Shown here in pieces: positions 6,514 to 14,881 of a DNA stretch of 28,905 nucleotides (the stretch's first letter is position 1; each line of letters starts with the position of its first letter). Origin of the DNA: CAZIGM01 sp964538675. Its GTDB lineage: Bacteria; Bacillota; Bacilli; Tepidibacillales; Tepidibacillaceae. The notes beneath the pieces were generated by a model. The model was not told the DNA's origin and made no database searches. It was given only the letters and a program-made list of their open reading frames with translations. The stretch is from positions 1 through 28,905 of the forward strand of contig CAZIGM010000024.1 in NCBI GenBank assembly GCA_964538675.1, written 5' to 3'. A program made the translations under genes and the position numbers.

Positions 6514-7389
6514 TTATTTAATATGGTAAGTTTGATAAATTTCTCTCTTGGCTACATTTCGCTCAAGTGCAACTATTTTTATTGCTTCCTTTAAAGATTT
6601 ACCTTTACCAACATAAAAATCAACATGTTCGTTAATTGCTAATAATTGCCACCATTCATTTTCTTTATTCTCTTGTTCTACTTTATTTATTCCCTCAATA
6701 ACAATTGTTATCTCACCCTTCAATTGATTATTTTCTAAGTACCCTAGAAGCTCTTCAATACTTCCTCTAATAAATTCTTCGTGTTTTTTTGTTAACTCTC
6801 TTGCTAAAGAAATCCTTCTATTGCCAAAAATATCATAAACAATATGTAATGTTTTTCTAATTCTATGTGGTGATTCATAGAGAATTATTGTCCCAGAATA
6901 TCGCTTTACTTCCATTAATTCTTTAATTAGTGTTTTATTATCCTTCGATAAGAATCCTAAAAAAACAAACCTTTTTGTTGATATCCCTGAAGCGATTAAA
7001 CTTGTAATTGCTGCATTTGCTCCAGGAACTGGAATTATGGTTATTCCATTTTTTATGGCTTCACACACTATTTCATATCCAGGATCAGAAATTGCTGGCA
7101 TCCCAGCATCACTTACTAACGCTATTTTTTTACCATTCTCTAAATTCTTCAATAAATTATTACCACTTGTCACTTTATTATGTTCATGATAACTTATTAA
7201 CTTTTTTTTAATATTAAAATAATTTAAAAGCTTTATTGTATGTCTTGTATCCTCTGCTGCTATAAAATCTACTTCTTTAAGTATTTGTAGAGCTCTATAA
7301 GTTATATCATTTAAATTACCAATAGGAGTACCAACTAAGTAAAGTATTCCTTCTTCTTTATCATTCGTAAAACTCTTTTGGATATCCAT
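6514..7389 (-). CDS. rsmI: 16S rRNA 2'-O-ribose C1402 methyltransferase RsmI
   Basis: RsmI 2'-O-methylates C1402 in the decoding centre of 16S rRNA using SAM. The tetrapyrrole-methylase fold is recognised by LYLVGTPIGNLNDIT, AAEDTRHT, SDAGMPAISDPG, and VPGANAAITSLIASG followed by FLGFL. The product is 291 aa from ATG 7389, matching B. subtilis YabC/RsmI (292). An ATG three codons upstream has no spacing from the AGAGG ribosome binding site, whereas the chosen start has 9 nt. The start overlaps the end of the GIY-YIG gene by 29 nt, implying translational coupling. Confidence 0.95.
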   Translation of the reverse strand: MDIQKSFTNDKEEGILYLVGTPIGNLNDITYRALQILKEVDFIAAEDTRHTIKLLNYFNIKKKLISYHEHNKVTSGNNLLKNLENGKKIALVSDAGMPAISDPGYEIVCEAIKNGITIIPVPGANAAITSLIASGISTKRFVFLGFLSKDNKTLIKELMEVKRYSGTIILYESPHRIRKTLHIVYDIFGNRRISLARELTKKHEEFIRGSIEELLGYLENNQLKGEITIVIEGINKVEQENKENEWWQLLAINEHVDFYVGKGKSLKEAIKIVALERNVAKREIYQTYHIK

Positions 7390-7645
7390 TTTTGTCATCC
7401 TCTTTTATAAGTTTTTCTTTTTGTAATCTAGTAAGTTTTTTTATCTTGTACTCTCTTTTTAATGCTTGAGATTTGCTATTTACTTGTTCACAATAAATTA
7501 ATTTTACAGGACGTCTTCCTCTAGTATATTTTGCAGCTTTCCCCTTCTGATGTTTTTCCAATCTATCATTAATACAATTTGTATACCCTGTATAATATGT
7601 ATTATCTTTACATTCTAAGATATATATATAATGTTTATCTTTCAT
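7361..7645 (-). CDS. GIY-YIG nuclease-domain protein (YazA/UPF0213 type)
   Basis: This is a stand-alone GIY-YIG domain of 94 aa. The signature reads YIYILEC...YYTGYT, followed by the catalytic Arg region NDRLEKHQKGKAAKYTRGRRPVKL and a conserved Glu. Homologues (B. subtilis YazA, E. coli YhbQ) have weak nuclease activity and unclear roles. The preferred start is ATG 7643-7645, after GGTGAT; the longer frame to 7681 would lie inside the preceding gene and has no better binding site. It overlaps the yabB end by 11 nt and the rsmI start by 29 nt, the same yabB-yazA-yabC arrangement as B. subtilis. Confidence 0.88.
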   Translation of the reverse strand: MKDKHYIYILECKDNTYYTGYTNCINDRLEKHQKGKAAKYTRGRRPVKLIYCEQVNSKSQALKREYKIKKLTRLQKEKLIKEDDKNGYPKEFYE

Positions 7646-8384
7646 TGCTATCACCATAATATATTTGATAAACTTCATCACTATATTTGCCTTTATCTTT
7701 ATAGATTGTTAATGGAGGTATAACATGCAGCTCCATGCCACCACATTTAATTGCTTCGATTAATACCATATTAGCTTCTTTTGATTTATAAGGATGTACA
7801 AATTGAATTCTCTTTGGTTCAAGTTTTTTTTCTCTTAAAAACACTATTATATCAGCAAGCCTTGAGGGGCGATGAACCATTGCTATTTTTCCTCCGATTT
7901 TTAACAATTGACTACTAATATTAATTACCTCTTTTAAATCAGTCAAAACCTCATGTCTAGCTATAGCAAAGTGAGTGTTAATATTTCTTTCTTGTCCATT
8001 TAATTGCATATATGGAGGATTAACTGTTACTAAATCAAATTTATCCTTACCTAATAATTTTGGAGCTTCCGTTATATTATCATTAATAATTTTAATTTGG
8101 TCAGTTAGTTTATTAATCTCTACACTCCTTAATGACATGTCAGCTAATCTCTCTTGAATCTCAATACCATATATCTGTGCTTTAGTCATTTGTGACAATA
8201 ATAATGGTATAACGCCATTACCACTACATAAATCTGTTATAATCCCATTTTTAGGGACTGACGGAAAGTGTGCTAACAAAACTGCATCTATAGAGAAAGA
8301 AAACACTTCTCTGCTTTGAATTATTTTGAGATTATTTGTTAAATCGTCTATTCTCTCAGAATTTTTTAAACCTATCCCACTCAT
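7635..8384 (-). CDS. yabB: tRNA1(Val) adenine-37 N6-methyltransferase family protein
   Basis: This SAM-dependent class I methyltransferase is of the YabB/TrmN6 family, which in E. coli makes m6A37 in tRNA-Val. It has SAM motif ITDLCSGNGVIPLLLS and catalytic NPPY in LVTVNPPYMQ, typical of N6-adenine methylation. The N-terminal FSFSIDAVLLAHF segment is characteristic. It is 249 aa from ATG 8384; the alternative GTG at 8396 is part of the GAGGTG ribosome binding site and is rejected. A terminator separates it from yabA, so it probably has its own promoter or depends on readthrough. Confidence 0.9.
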   Translation of the reverse strand: MSGIGLKNSERIDDLTNNLKIIQSREVFSFSIDAVLLAHFPSVPKNGIITDLCSGNGVIPLLLSQMTKAQIYGIEIQERLADMSLRSVEINKLTDQIKIINDNITEAPKLLGKDKFDLVTVNPPYMQLNGQERNINTHFAIARHEVLTDLKEVINISSQLLKIGGKIAMVHRPSRLADIIVFLREKKLEPKRIQFVHPYKSKEANMVLIEAIKCGGMELHVIPPLTIYKDKGKYSDEVYQIYYGDSNER

Positions 8385-8411
8385 AATTATATTCACCTCT
8401 ATATTAAAAAA

Positions 8412-8439
8412 AATGACTCTTACGTGTTAAAGAGTCATT
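8412..8439 (-). terminator. Terminator after yabA
   Basis: On the minus strand, AATGACTCTT pairs with AAGAGTCATT, then eight T residues follow. The first arm overlaps the yabA stop codon. It divides the yaaO-to-yabA cluster from the yabB-GIY/YIG-rsmI cluster. Confidence 0.88.
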
Positions 8440-8779
8440 ATGATTTATTTAAAAATGACAAGCAAAAGAGACAATCACCATCAGTTCTTAAACTCCCATA
8501 ATGAAGGTTACATACATGAAACCCTTCATGATACAAACGAGCTAAATTATCATGACCCTCTCCAACTAGACTATCATTATCTTTTTCGGTTTTGTTATTA
8601 GTAGTTGAATTGTACTCATTTTCTAATCTTATTCGTAATTGCTCGTTTTCTATACGTAAGTGATGATTTTCTTCTAATAAAGTAACGATTTTTTGTTTTA
8701 ATGAACCTAATTCTTTATATAAATTACCTATTTCTCCTTCAATACCAATTACTTGTGAAAAAATTTCGTTTTTTTCCAC
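8438..8779 (-). CDS. yabA: Replication initiation control protein YabA
   Basis: YabA binds DnaA and the DnaN clamp and limits re-initiation of replication. The 113-aa product has an N-terminal leucine-zipper helix (YKELGSLKQKIVTLLEENHHL and on, giving the tetramer) and a C-terminal zinc domain with HVCNLHYGSLR and DCLFCLSFLNKS, nearly identical to B. subtilis. The start is GTG 8777-8779: it has GGAG 8 nt upstream and aligns with the B. subtilis start (MDKKELF). A GTG three codons earlier (8788) leaves no spacing. It follows ricT by about 16 nt. Confidence 0.94.
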   Translation of the reverse strand: MEKNEIFSQVIGIEGEIGNLYKELGSLKQKIVTLLEENHHLRIENEQLRIRLENEYNSTTNNKTEKDNDSLVGEGHDNLARLYHEGFHVCNLHYGSLRTDGDCLFCLSFLNKS

Positions 8780-8795
8780 ATTATCCACTCCAGAT

Positions 8796-9614
8796 TTAGA
8801 ATTCTATATCTCCTTCAACTACTTCTTCTAATGGAAATACTTCAACTTTATTTGTATCTTTTAATTCTATTTGAACCTTACGTTCTGTAATGTCTATCCC
8901 TACGACTACGCCTAGCCCTAAAGACGTTAAAACCTTACTTCCTATGTCTGGATAAATTTCTTTACCATTTTTACTTTCATAATTTTCATTTTCATATTTT
9001 AGACAACACATTAGTCGGCTACATAACCCTGATATTTTTATCGGATTTAGCGAAAGATTTTGGTCTTTAGCCATTTTTATAGATACTGGCTCAAATTCCC
9101 CTAAAAACGAAGCACAGCATAGAACACGTCCACATTGCCCTATTCCACCTAGCATTTTAGCCTCATCCCTAACTCCAATTTGTCTTAATTCTATTCTGGT
9201 TTTAAAGACAGCAGCTAAATCTTTTACTAATTCACGAAAATCGACTCTTCCGTCCGCGGTAAAATAAAATATTATTTTATTCCTATCAAAAGTATATTCA
9301 ACATCAATTAAACTCATTTCTAACTCATGTTTTTTAATTTTTTCTTGACATATATTAAATGTTTCTTTAGCATCTAACTTGTTTTTCTGAACAGTTAAAG
9401 CATCATCTTCATTTGCTAGTCTTAATACTTTTTTTAAAGGTAAAACAACTTCATCTTCCGTTACTTCTTTACTACCTACTATTACCTGCCCGTATTCTAT
9501 ACCTCTAGCAGTTTCTACAATTACATATTGACCTTCTTTAATAATCATATCATCTGGTTCGAAATAATATATTTTACCCGCCTTTTTAAAACGAACTCCT
9601 ACTACTGTATACAC
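8796..9614 (-). CDS. ricT: PSP1-domain protein RicT (YaaT)
   Basis: In B. subtilis, RicT forms the Y-complex with RicA and RicF, carries [4Fe-4S] clusters, works with RNase Y in mRNA processing, and speeds Spo0A activation. The 272-aa protein shows the PSP1 core (IEYGQVIVG ... YFTADGRVDFRELVKDLA) and the conserved cysteine clusters GQCGRVLCCASFL and GLCSRLMCCLKYENE. The start is GTG 9612-9614; the GGAGGG binding site lies within the last codons of holB, so the genes are coupled. ricA and ricF are not in this window. Confidence 0.94.
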   Translation of the reverse strand: MYTVVGVRFKKAGKIYYFEPDDMIIKEGQYVIVETARGIEYGQVIVGSKEVTEDEVVLPLKKVLRLANEDDALTVQKNKLDAKETFNICQEKIKKHELEMSLIDVEYTFDRNKIIFYFTADGRVDFRELVKDLAAVFKTRIELRQIGVRDEAKMLGGIGQCGRVLCCASFLGEFEPVSIKMAKDQNLSLNPIKISGLCSRLMCCLKYENENYESKNGKEIYPDIGSKVLTSLGLGVVVGIDITERKVQIELKDTNKVEVFPLEEVVEGDIEF

Positions 9615-9617
9615 AAG

Positions 9618-10598
9618 TTATATTCCCTCCCAAAGAGAAAAAACCATATGCTCTAAAGTAAGCTGCAAATTTACATTAGAACTTATTTTTTTCTTAATAT
9701 TTAGTATCTCTTCTATTTGATTTATTATCTGTTGTTCATCTAAATTCATTGCCTGATTGCCTAAATTTTCTTTATAATCTTTATAAACAATATACTCAAC
9801 TCTCTTTAATTTTATATTAAGCAAATCCATTAACCATAAAATTAATAAATCTAGGAGCTGTTGCATATTTTCCTTATAAAAATCATTATTAATTATTTTG
9901 CTATTAATGGTATTAAGAGCCTGATATTTTCTAAATACAATCTCGTCACTCCATTGTAACACTAAATTTTTCATCTTTGCAAATTCTTCTGATGAGGTAA
10001 GTCTATTAATATCATTAATGTTGCTAGTTAAATGTGCTACTATTAATAAATCATTGCCTTTTTCATTATCTTTATTTATTTTTAATATATTAAACGGATT
10101 TAATTGAGAAAAGTTTATTATTTGACATCTAGATCTTATAGTCGGTAATAATTGACTATAATTTTCAACTAATAAAATTGTCACCATTTGATTCTCAGGT
10201 TCTTCCATTATTTTTAGTAAACTATTCGCAGCTTGTAGAGTCAATAACTCAGCTTGTTCAATAATAAATACTTTATAATTAACCCCTATAGCAACAAAAT
10301 TCATATCTTTTTGTACTTGTCTTATCTGATCTATTTTTATTGATTTTGTATCTGGCTTAATCCATATTACATCAGGATGACTATAATTTCCTATCTTTAG
10401 ACAATTGTCACATTTATCACATACATCATTGTTAAATGATAAACAATTAAGTGCTTTTGCAAACTCTAAAGCCATTAAAGATTTCCCTACACCCTTTGAG
10501 CCAGAGAAAACGTATGCATGTCCAACTCTTTGATGCTTAATAATCCCATTTAATTGCTCTACAATATGTTTCTGTCCAATCACTTCTGCAAAAGCCAT
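9618..10598 (-). CDS. holB: DNA polymerase III delta-prime subunit
   Basis: Delta-prime is part of the clamp loader that places DnaN on primed DNA, together with the DnaX product encoded at 16624-18282. From ATG 10598 it is 326 aa. Visible are Walker A GSKGVGKS (33-40), the four-cysteine zinc module (Cys52, 60, 63, 66), and the AAA+ SRC motif in TIRSRCQIINF. ATG 10607 lies directly against the AAGGA site, so the second ATG, with 8 nt spacing, is chosen. It sits between yaaR and ricT, as in B. subtilis. Confidence 0.95.
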   Translation of the reverse strand: MAFAEVIGQKHIVEQLNGIIKHQRVGHAYVFSGSKGVGKSLMALEFAKALNCLSFNNDVCDKCDNCLKIGNYSHPDVIWIKPDTKSIKIDQIRQVQKDMNFVAIGVNYKVFIIEQAELLTLQAANSLLKIMEEPENQMVTILLVENYSQLLPTIRSRCQIINFSQLNPFNILKINKDNEKGNDLLIVAHLTSNINDINRLTSSEEFAKMKNLVLQWSDEIVFRKYQALNTINSKIINNDFYKENMQQLLDLLILWLMDLLNIKLKRVEYIVYKDYKENLGNQAMNLDEQQIINQIEEILNIKKKISSNVNLQLTLEHMVFSLWEGI

Positions 10599-10640
10599 TT
10601 TATTCATCCTTACTTAATCACTTATTATAATAATTCACAA

Positions 10641-11084
10641 TTAATAATATAAATTAATGATTAGCCCTCTAATGTCTCCCATTTTCTCAAGAATCTTTAT
10701 TTGATCTGACTCTTTCTCTAATATCATTTCTGTTAAACTTATAAGTTTTTCATCTATTTCTTTTAATATTTTATATCTCTTTTTTCGACCTATTTTGTCA
10801 TAGCTATATTTATCTTCAACTAAAAGCGCATTTTTTACTACTTCATCCATAAATTGTTTAATAAGTACTTTATATGTTGATAACTCTCTAATGTTCTTTG
10901 AAACTAATAACTCCTTCCCTTGTTCATCAATATCTTCTAATAATTGATTTAGTTCTTCTCTTGTTTGGTGTTGTTGTTCCTTTTGTAAAAAATCCGAAAA
11001 ATCTTTTTTCTTTTCAATATTCTCCAAATTATTATTTGATAATATACTAATAGATCTACCATTTAATCCATGTTCAATTTTCAT
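10641..11084 (-). CDS. yaaR: YaaR family protein (DUF327)
   Basis: This is a small, helical, charged protein of the YaaR/DUF327 family, always found between darA and holB in Firmicutes. No function is established. The 147-aa product shows the family features: an N-terminal disordered stretch, FSDFLQKEQQ, then the conserved LSTYKVLIKQFMDEVVKNA and KRYKILKEIDEKLISLTEMIL. The start ATG 11084 is 6 nt from GGTG; the ATG at 11090 and GTG at 11093 are too close to the binding site. No signal peptide or membrane segment. Confidence 0.88.
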   Translation of the reverse strand: MKIEHGLNGRSISILSNNNLENIEKKKDFSDFLQKEQQHQTREELNQLLEDIDEQGKELLVSKNIRELSTYKVLIKQFMDEVVKNALLVEDKYSYDKIGRKKRYKILKEIDEKLISLTEMILEKESDQIKILEKMGDIRGLIINLYY

Positions 11085-11095
11085 ATTCATCACCT

Positions 11096-11425
11096 TTAAA
11101 ATTGATAAACATTCTCTATAGGTAAAATAAATACTGTCGCTCCCCCTACTTCAACTTCAATAGGATAAGAAAGATATGAATCAGCATTACCACTAAATGA
11201 AGAAACTGGTGATACTACTTGTTCTCTTGTTTTACAGTTTTCTTTTATTAGATCTAATACTTCATCAATCCGATTGTTGTCTACTCCAATAAAGAAAGTT
11301 GTGTTACCTGCTTTTAAAAAGCCGCCTGTACTAGCTAGTTTTGTTGCTCTAATATTATTCTTTACAAGAGCGTTTGATAACCTATTACTATCTTTATCCT
11401 GTACAATAGCAACTATTAATTTCAA
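11096..11425 (-). CDS. darA: PII-like cyclic di-AMP receptor DarA (YaaQ)
   Basis: DarA is a trimeric PII-like protein that binds cyclic di-AMP. Its downstream partner is unknown. The 109-aa product is the family length and has MKLIVAIVQDKDSNRLSNAL, LASTGGFLKAGNTTFFIGV (ligand-binding T-loop region) and the C-terminal VEVGGATVFILPIENVYQF. The start is TTG 11423-11425 with a GGGGGG binding site 6 nt away, formed from the last codons of tmk. KtrB, encoded at 19951, belongs to a potassium-uptake system that c-di-AMP regulates in related bacteria, but a direct link is inference only. Confidence 0.94.
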   Translation of the reverse strand: MKLIVAIVQDKDSNRLSNALVKNNIRATKLASTGGFLKAGNTTFFIGVDNNRIDEVLDLIKENCKTREQVVSPVSSFSGNADSYLSYPIEVEVGGATVFILPIENVYQF

Positions 11426-11426
11426 G

Positions 11427-12083
11427 TTAATCCCCCCTTCTTTTTAATTGTATAAACACTTCAAAATCATTCTTTATTTTATTAAAAATACTATCTATTG
11501 ATTGCTCACCATCAACTTTTATAATCCTATCACTATTATCCTCAGCTAGTTTATTAAATCCATCTAATACTCTTTGATGATATTCGATATTTTTTTGTTC
11601 AATTCTGTCCAAAGTATTATTAAATTCACTTTTATTTCTTGTTAAAACACGTTTTCTTCCTATTTCTGGATTAATATTTAATAAATAAGTCCTTATAGGT
11701 TTAAGGTCTGAACTAGCAAAATTATTTATTACTTCAACAATTTCTTTTTCAATACATAAGCCATATGCTTGATAGGCAATACTTGCATCTATATACCGAT
11801 CACAAAGTACTATTTTACCTTCACTAATAGCTGGTATAATCACCTCATGAACAAGTTGCGCCCTTGATGCCGCATATAATAATATTTCAGTTTGATTTTT
11901 TAAATCTTTATTATCAGGTTTTAACAAAATCTCTCTAATCTGATTACTAATAATTGTTCCACCAGGATCTCTAGTTGTAACTATATCATATCCTTTCTCC
12001 ATTAAGTATTTACCTAATAAATGCAATTGCGTTGTTTTCCCTGAACCATCTGGCCCTTCAAAAGTAATGAATAATCCTTTCAC
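11427..12083 (-). CDS. tmk: Thymidylate kinase
   Basis: Tmk phosphorylates dTMP to dTDP with ATP, the last step specific to dTTP synthesis. The 218-aa product has P-loop GPDGSGKT (10-17), the DRP-like TRDPGGT motif that replaces the usual EPGGT, and the DRYIDASIAYQAYG segment that binds the base and phosphate. The LID region RKRVLTRNKSEFNNTLDRIE is visible. The start is GTG 12081-12083 with GGAGG 11 nt upstream. The tmk stop abuts darA, and yaaO lies 28 nt upstream, as in B. subtilis. Confidence 0.95.
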   Translation of the reverse strand: MKGLFITFEGPDGSGKTTQLHLLGKYLMEKGYDIVTTRDPGGTIISNQIREILLKPDNKDLKNQTEILLYAASRAQLVHEVIIPAISEGKIVLCDRYIDASIAYQAYGLCIEKEIVEVINNFASSDLKPIRTYLLNINPEIGRKRVLTRNKSEFNNTLDRIEQKNIEYHQRVLDGFNKLAEDNSDRIIKVDGEQSIDSIFNKIKNDFEVFIQLKRRGD

Positions 12084-12111
12084 AATCTTTATTTCCTCCA
12101 GTTTTATATCG

Positions 12112-13578
12112 TTATTTAATATTTTTAATAATTTTTATGCTATTTCCTTGTTTATTTGAATATAAGCCTTGTATTTTTATACCCATATTGTAAAGTGAGG
12201 TTATATATTTGACTCTATCTATTGTAATTACCTCTCCTAATTGTACCACAGGGATTCCTGGCGGGTAAGGAGTTATCATTTCTGCGGCTATATTGCCTAC
12301 TGCTTTTTCTATAAGTACATAAGTAGTATCACTATATAATATTTTGTCAAAAGAAACGTCAGTTGTATTTTTATTTTCTAAATAATTTATTTTGTTTATA
12401 TATTCAAAATTTAAAATCCCTTTATGGTTCGACTTAATTTTCTCATCAATATCTACAAGAGCCTTATATAAAATATCAAAATCTTTATTACTAGTTCCTA
12501 AAGATGCAATTAGTAAAGTATTATGAAAATCTGCTAATTCTGGGAAAATCTTTTTACGTTCAAGCAATTTTTGTATGTCAATACCTGTATAATGTTCATT
12601 CTTACTATGAATAATAATTTTTAATGGATCCAATAAAAATTCATCGTGTTCAAAATTATGTATAACATTAATATTTTTAAAATTAATTGCTTTTTTATAA
12701 AAAGTATTAAGGTATTTGAAAATTTGATCCCATAATCTTTTTCCTTCAGATTCAATCCAATCACAGGTTAAATCTAGTGATGCTAATATTGGATAAGAAG
12801 GACTAGAAGTTTGAATCATTGAAAGAAACATTTTTAATCTATCTATATCAACATATTTACTCTTTACATGCAACATTGATCCCATAGTCATTGCTGACAA
12901 AGTCTTATGTGTTGATTGAACTGAAATATCCGCTCCATTTTGTATAGCTGAACTAGGGAACATTGGATGTAGCCCATAATGTGCACCATGAGCCTCATCA
13001 ACCAGTAATGGAATATTATATTTATGAACTATATCGCTAATAGCTTCAATATTTATACTTATTCCATAATAGCTTGGATTAGTAATCAAAACAGCTTTAA
13101 CGTCTTCATTCATTCTCAAAGCATTAATTAAACTACTTTTTCTAATGCCCCCTGATATTCCTAATTGGGGAATCGGTTCAGGATCTATATATATAGGTCT
13201 TGCCCTTGCGAGTATTAACCCATTAATTACTGATTTATGAACATTTCTCTGTACAATAATCTTATCCCCTGGCTGACAAATAGTTAATATCATCGCTATG
13301 TTACCCGTAGTACTTCCATTAACCAAGAAAAATGTTTTATCAGCTTGATATAAACAAGCAGCTCTCTTTTCCGACTCTAATATAACTTCTTTTGGCTGAT
13401 GAAGATCATCTAATCCTGTTAGTTCTGTCATATCTAGCTTTAATATCTCTTTATAATATTTTCTTCCAATAGGATTAAAACCTCTTCCCATTTTGTGTCC
13501 TGGTACATGAAATGAAGCCAGAGAATTTTTATAATGATTAATTAATTTTTGAAATAGAAATACTTGTCCTTTTCCCAT
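12112..13578 (-). CDS. yaaO: Orn/Lys/Arg decarboxylase family PLP enzyme (YaaO-like)
   Basis: This is a fold-type I PLP decarboxylase of the major domain family. The 488-aa product has FHVPGHKMG near residue 23, FLVNGSTTGNIAMI (phosphate site), LLVDEAHGAHYG with the PLP-binding Asp, the Schiff-base lysine in STHKTLSAMTMGSMLH near residue 223, and the C-terminal PYPPGIP motif of this class. Basic amino acids are the likely substrates; which one cannot be told, as B. subtilis carries both SpeA and YaaO of this class. It lies just upstream of tmk, as in B. subtilis. The start ATG 13578 follows GAGG. Confidence 0.9.
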   Translation of the reverse strand: MGKGQVFLFQKLINHYKNSLASFHVPGHKMGRGFNPIGRKYYKEILKLDMTELTGLDDLHQPKEVILESEKRAACLYQADKTFFLVNGSTTGNIAMILTICQPGDKIIVQRNVHKSVINGLILARARPIYIDPEPIPQLGISGGIRKSSLINALRMNEDVKAVLITNPSYYGISINIEAISDIVHKYNIPLLVDEAHGAHYGLHPMFPSSAIQNGADISVQSTHKTLSAMTMGSMLHVKSKYVDIDRLKMFLSMIQTSSPSYPILASLDLTCDWIESEGKRLWDQIFKYLNTFYKKAINFKNINVIHNFEHDEFLLDPLKIIIHSKNEHYTGIDIQKLLERKKIFPELADFHNTLLIASLGTSNKDFDILYKALVDIDEKIKSNHKGILNFEYINKINYLENKNTTDVSFDKILYSDTTYVLIEKAVGNIAAEMITPYPPGIPVVQLGEVITIDRVKYITSLYNMGIKIQGLYSNKQGNSIKIIKNIK

Positions 13579-13601
13579 CCGTACCTCATATCTTTTAAAT
13601 T

Positions 13602-13607
13602 ATTATA
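13602..13607 (-). promoter_or_regulatory. Possible -10 box of the yaaO-tmk operon promoter
   Basis: TATAAT on the minus strand lies about 24 nt from the yaaO start. The -35 at 17-nt spacing (TTAAAT) is poor, so only the -10 is convincing. The remainder of 13579-13826 is AT-rich, with the terminator at 13720-13745. Confidence 0.4.
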
Positions 13608-13719
13608 CTATTTTAATTGTATTTATTTAATCATAATTTATTAAAAAAGAAAAGATATATAAATGTTATTAATATATTGTATTATTCACTATTCTAAATA
13701 AGGATATTAATTAAAAAAA

Positions 13720-13745
13720 ATGACCCTGCTAAATACAGGAATCAT
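13720..13745 (-). terminator. Terminator after the SHOCT-like gene
   Basis: On the minus strand, ATGATTCCTG pairs with CAGGGTCAT (9 pairs, one bulged T), followed by eight T residues. It lies about 80 nt after the stop at 13827 and closes the two-gene DUF2089/SHOCT unit. Confidence 0.85.
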
Positions 13746-13826
13746 CTTCTAAAATTGCTTATTTTTTATCTATGTTACAAAAATGTTGTAATTAGTCATA
13801 GAATATACCATATCAATTTATAATTA

Positions 13827-14219
13827 TTATTCTACATAGACCTCTACATGAGTTTTAGTCTCTTCATCATTAACCTCAACTATTTTACCTTCCGCACCGT
13901 TTTTTATTGCTTCAATTATCTCATTAAAATTAAGGTTTTCCAACTCAGCATTCTTAAGATCTGGTGAAAACTTTATTCCGAGCTTTAATCCCAGTTCTAT
14001 TAAACTTATTGGTAAATTAACATTTACTTTTGTCTTTCCGTCTTCTCCTTTAACTTTAACCCTTAACCATTTTGCAGAGAAAGTTGTATTAATTTCTCCT
14101 GTCTCTTCTCTATTTTTTTCTAACGCATTCAACAATTCCACTCCTTCATCTGGAGTAATTTTCCCCTCTTCAACCATCTTTAAGATATGAATTCTATCTT
14201 CGCTTAAATTCTGATTCAT
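13827..14219 (-). CDS. SHOCT-like-domain protein of unknown function (YvlB N-terminal type)
   Basis: Residues 6-34 (RIHILKMVEEGKITPDEGVE and on to LLNALEK) are a SHOCT-like helical hairpin of the type found at the N-terminus of YvlB/DUF4097 proteins. The rest (about 45-130) is an acidic domain with WLRVKVKGEDGKTKVNVNLP and a short beta-rich end. The protein is short (130 aa) and has no membrane segment or signal peptide. It follows the DUF2089-type gene by 12 nt with AGGAG, so the two are cotranscribed and each carries a SHOCT-like motif. The function is unknown; a regulatory or membrane-stress role would be a guess. Confidence 0.75.
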   Translation of the reverse strand: MNQNLSEDRIHILKMVEEGKITPDEGVELLNALEKNREETGEINTTFSAKWLRVKVKGEDGKTKVNVNLPISLIELGLKLGIKFSPDLKNAELENLNFNEIIEAIKNGAEGKIVEVNDEETKTHVEVYVE

Positions 14220-14231
14220 AATTTTTCTCCT

Positions 14232-14594
14232 TTACTCATCTTTTAATAGTCTTAATGCATCATCCTTGGTTATTTCCCCATTGTTTAATCTTTCTAATAT
14301 AGCTTTTGAATCAACACTTTTCAATTTAGTCTTGTAACCTAAAGCCTTAATTACATCCTCTAATTTGTTCCTTACCGTTGGATATGAAATCTTCAGCTCT
14401 TTTTCTATCTCTTTAATGTTACCTCGATTTTTAATAAAAATTTCAATGAATTCTTTTTCTTCTTTTGTAAGTTTATTAAACTTACATAAAGAGAATTTTC
14501 CTTGAATCTTGGTTTCACATCTTGTACATTCAATTTCTGTTACTATAGTGTCCTCCCCACACACTGGACATTTACCCAGAACTTCGCCTCTCAT
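14232..14594 (-). CDS. DUF2089-family zinc-ribbon/HTH protein
   Basis: At 120 aa this matches the DUF2089 family. The N-terminal zinc ribbon has Cys9/Cys12 (CPVCGED) and Cys23/Cys26 (CTRCETK). A helix-turn-helix follows (about 42-85: LTKEEKEFIEIFIKNRGNIK, then ISYPTVRNKLEDVIKALGY, where the recognition helix is clear). The last ~25 residues, AILERLNNGEITKDDALRLL, form a SHOCT-like helix pair that resembles the start of the next gene's product. It is probably a DNA-binding regulator. GGGGGT precedes the start. A consensus promoter with a duplicated 17-mer lies about 110 nt upstream, consistent with autoregulation (inference). Confidence 0.85.
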   Translation of the reverse strand: MRGEVLGKCPVCGEDTIVTEIECTRCETKIQGKFSLCKFNKLTKEEKEFIEIFIKNRGNIKEIEKELKISYPTVRNKLEDVIKALGYKTKLKSVDSKAILERLNNGEITKDDALRLLKDE

Positions 14595-14704
14595 AACTAC
14601 CCCCTACTTAGTCAGTATCTTAACCTCAAATACTTCTTTTTCATCAACCCACACAAATTGATTTAAAGGGAGGATGAATTCTTAACTATGTCTTACGTTT
14701 TTTT

Positions 14705-14751
14705 ATATTATATTAATATATATAATTGTTGTCAATATTATATTAATATAT
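14705..14751. repeat. Duplicated 17-mer in the DUF2089 promoter
   Basis: ATATTATATTAATATAT occurs at 14705-14721 and, identically, at 14735-14751. The 30-bp period is about three helical turns. Each copy includes the palindrome TATATTAATATA and is followed by a similar ATTGTT. Copy 1 covers the -10 box and copy 2 lies just upstream of the -35. The rest of 14595-14942 is AT-rich, with no other gene seen. Confidence 0.7.
14707..14735 (-). promoter_or_regulatory. Sigma-A promoter of the DUF2089/SHOCT unit
   Basis: On the minus strand, TTGACA (14730-14735), a 17-nt spacer and TATAAT (14707-14712) are a full consensus match. The leader to the start codon is about 105 nt. Confidence 0.85.
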
Positions 14752-14881
14752 TTTATTGTTTATATTAATTTATTTAATTTTACTATTTATATTATTGATT
14801 CTTGGAGTTTTTATTATATAATATATAAAGTGCATACAATAATTAAATTATACCCAATCAAATACTTCATGCTTTATCAAG

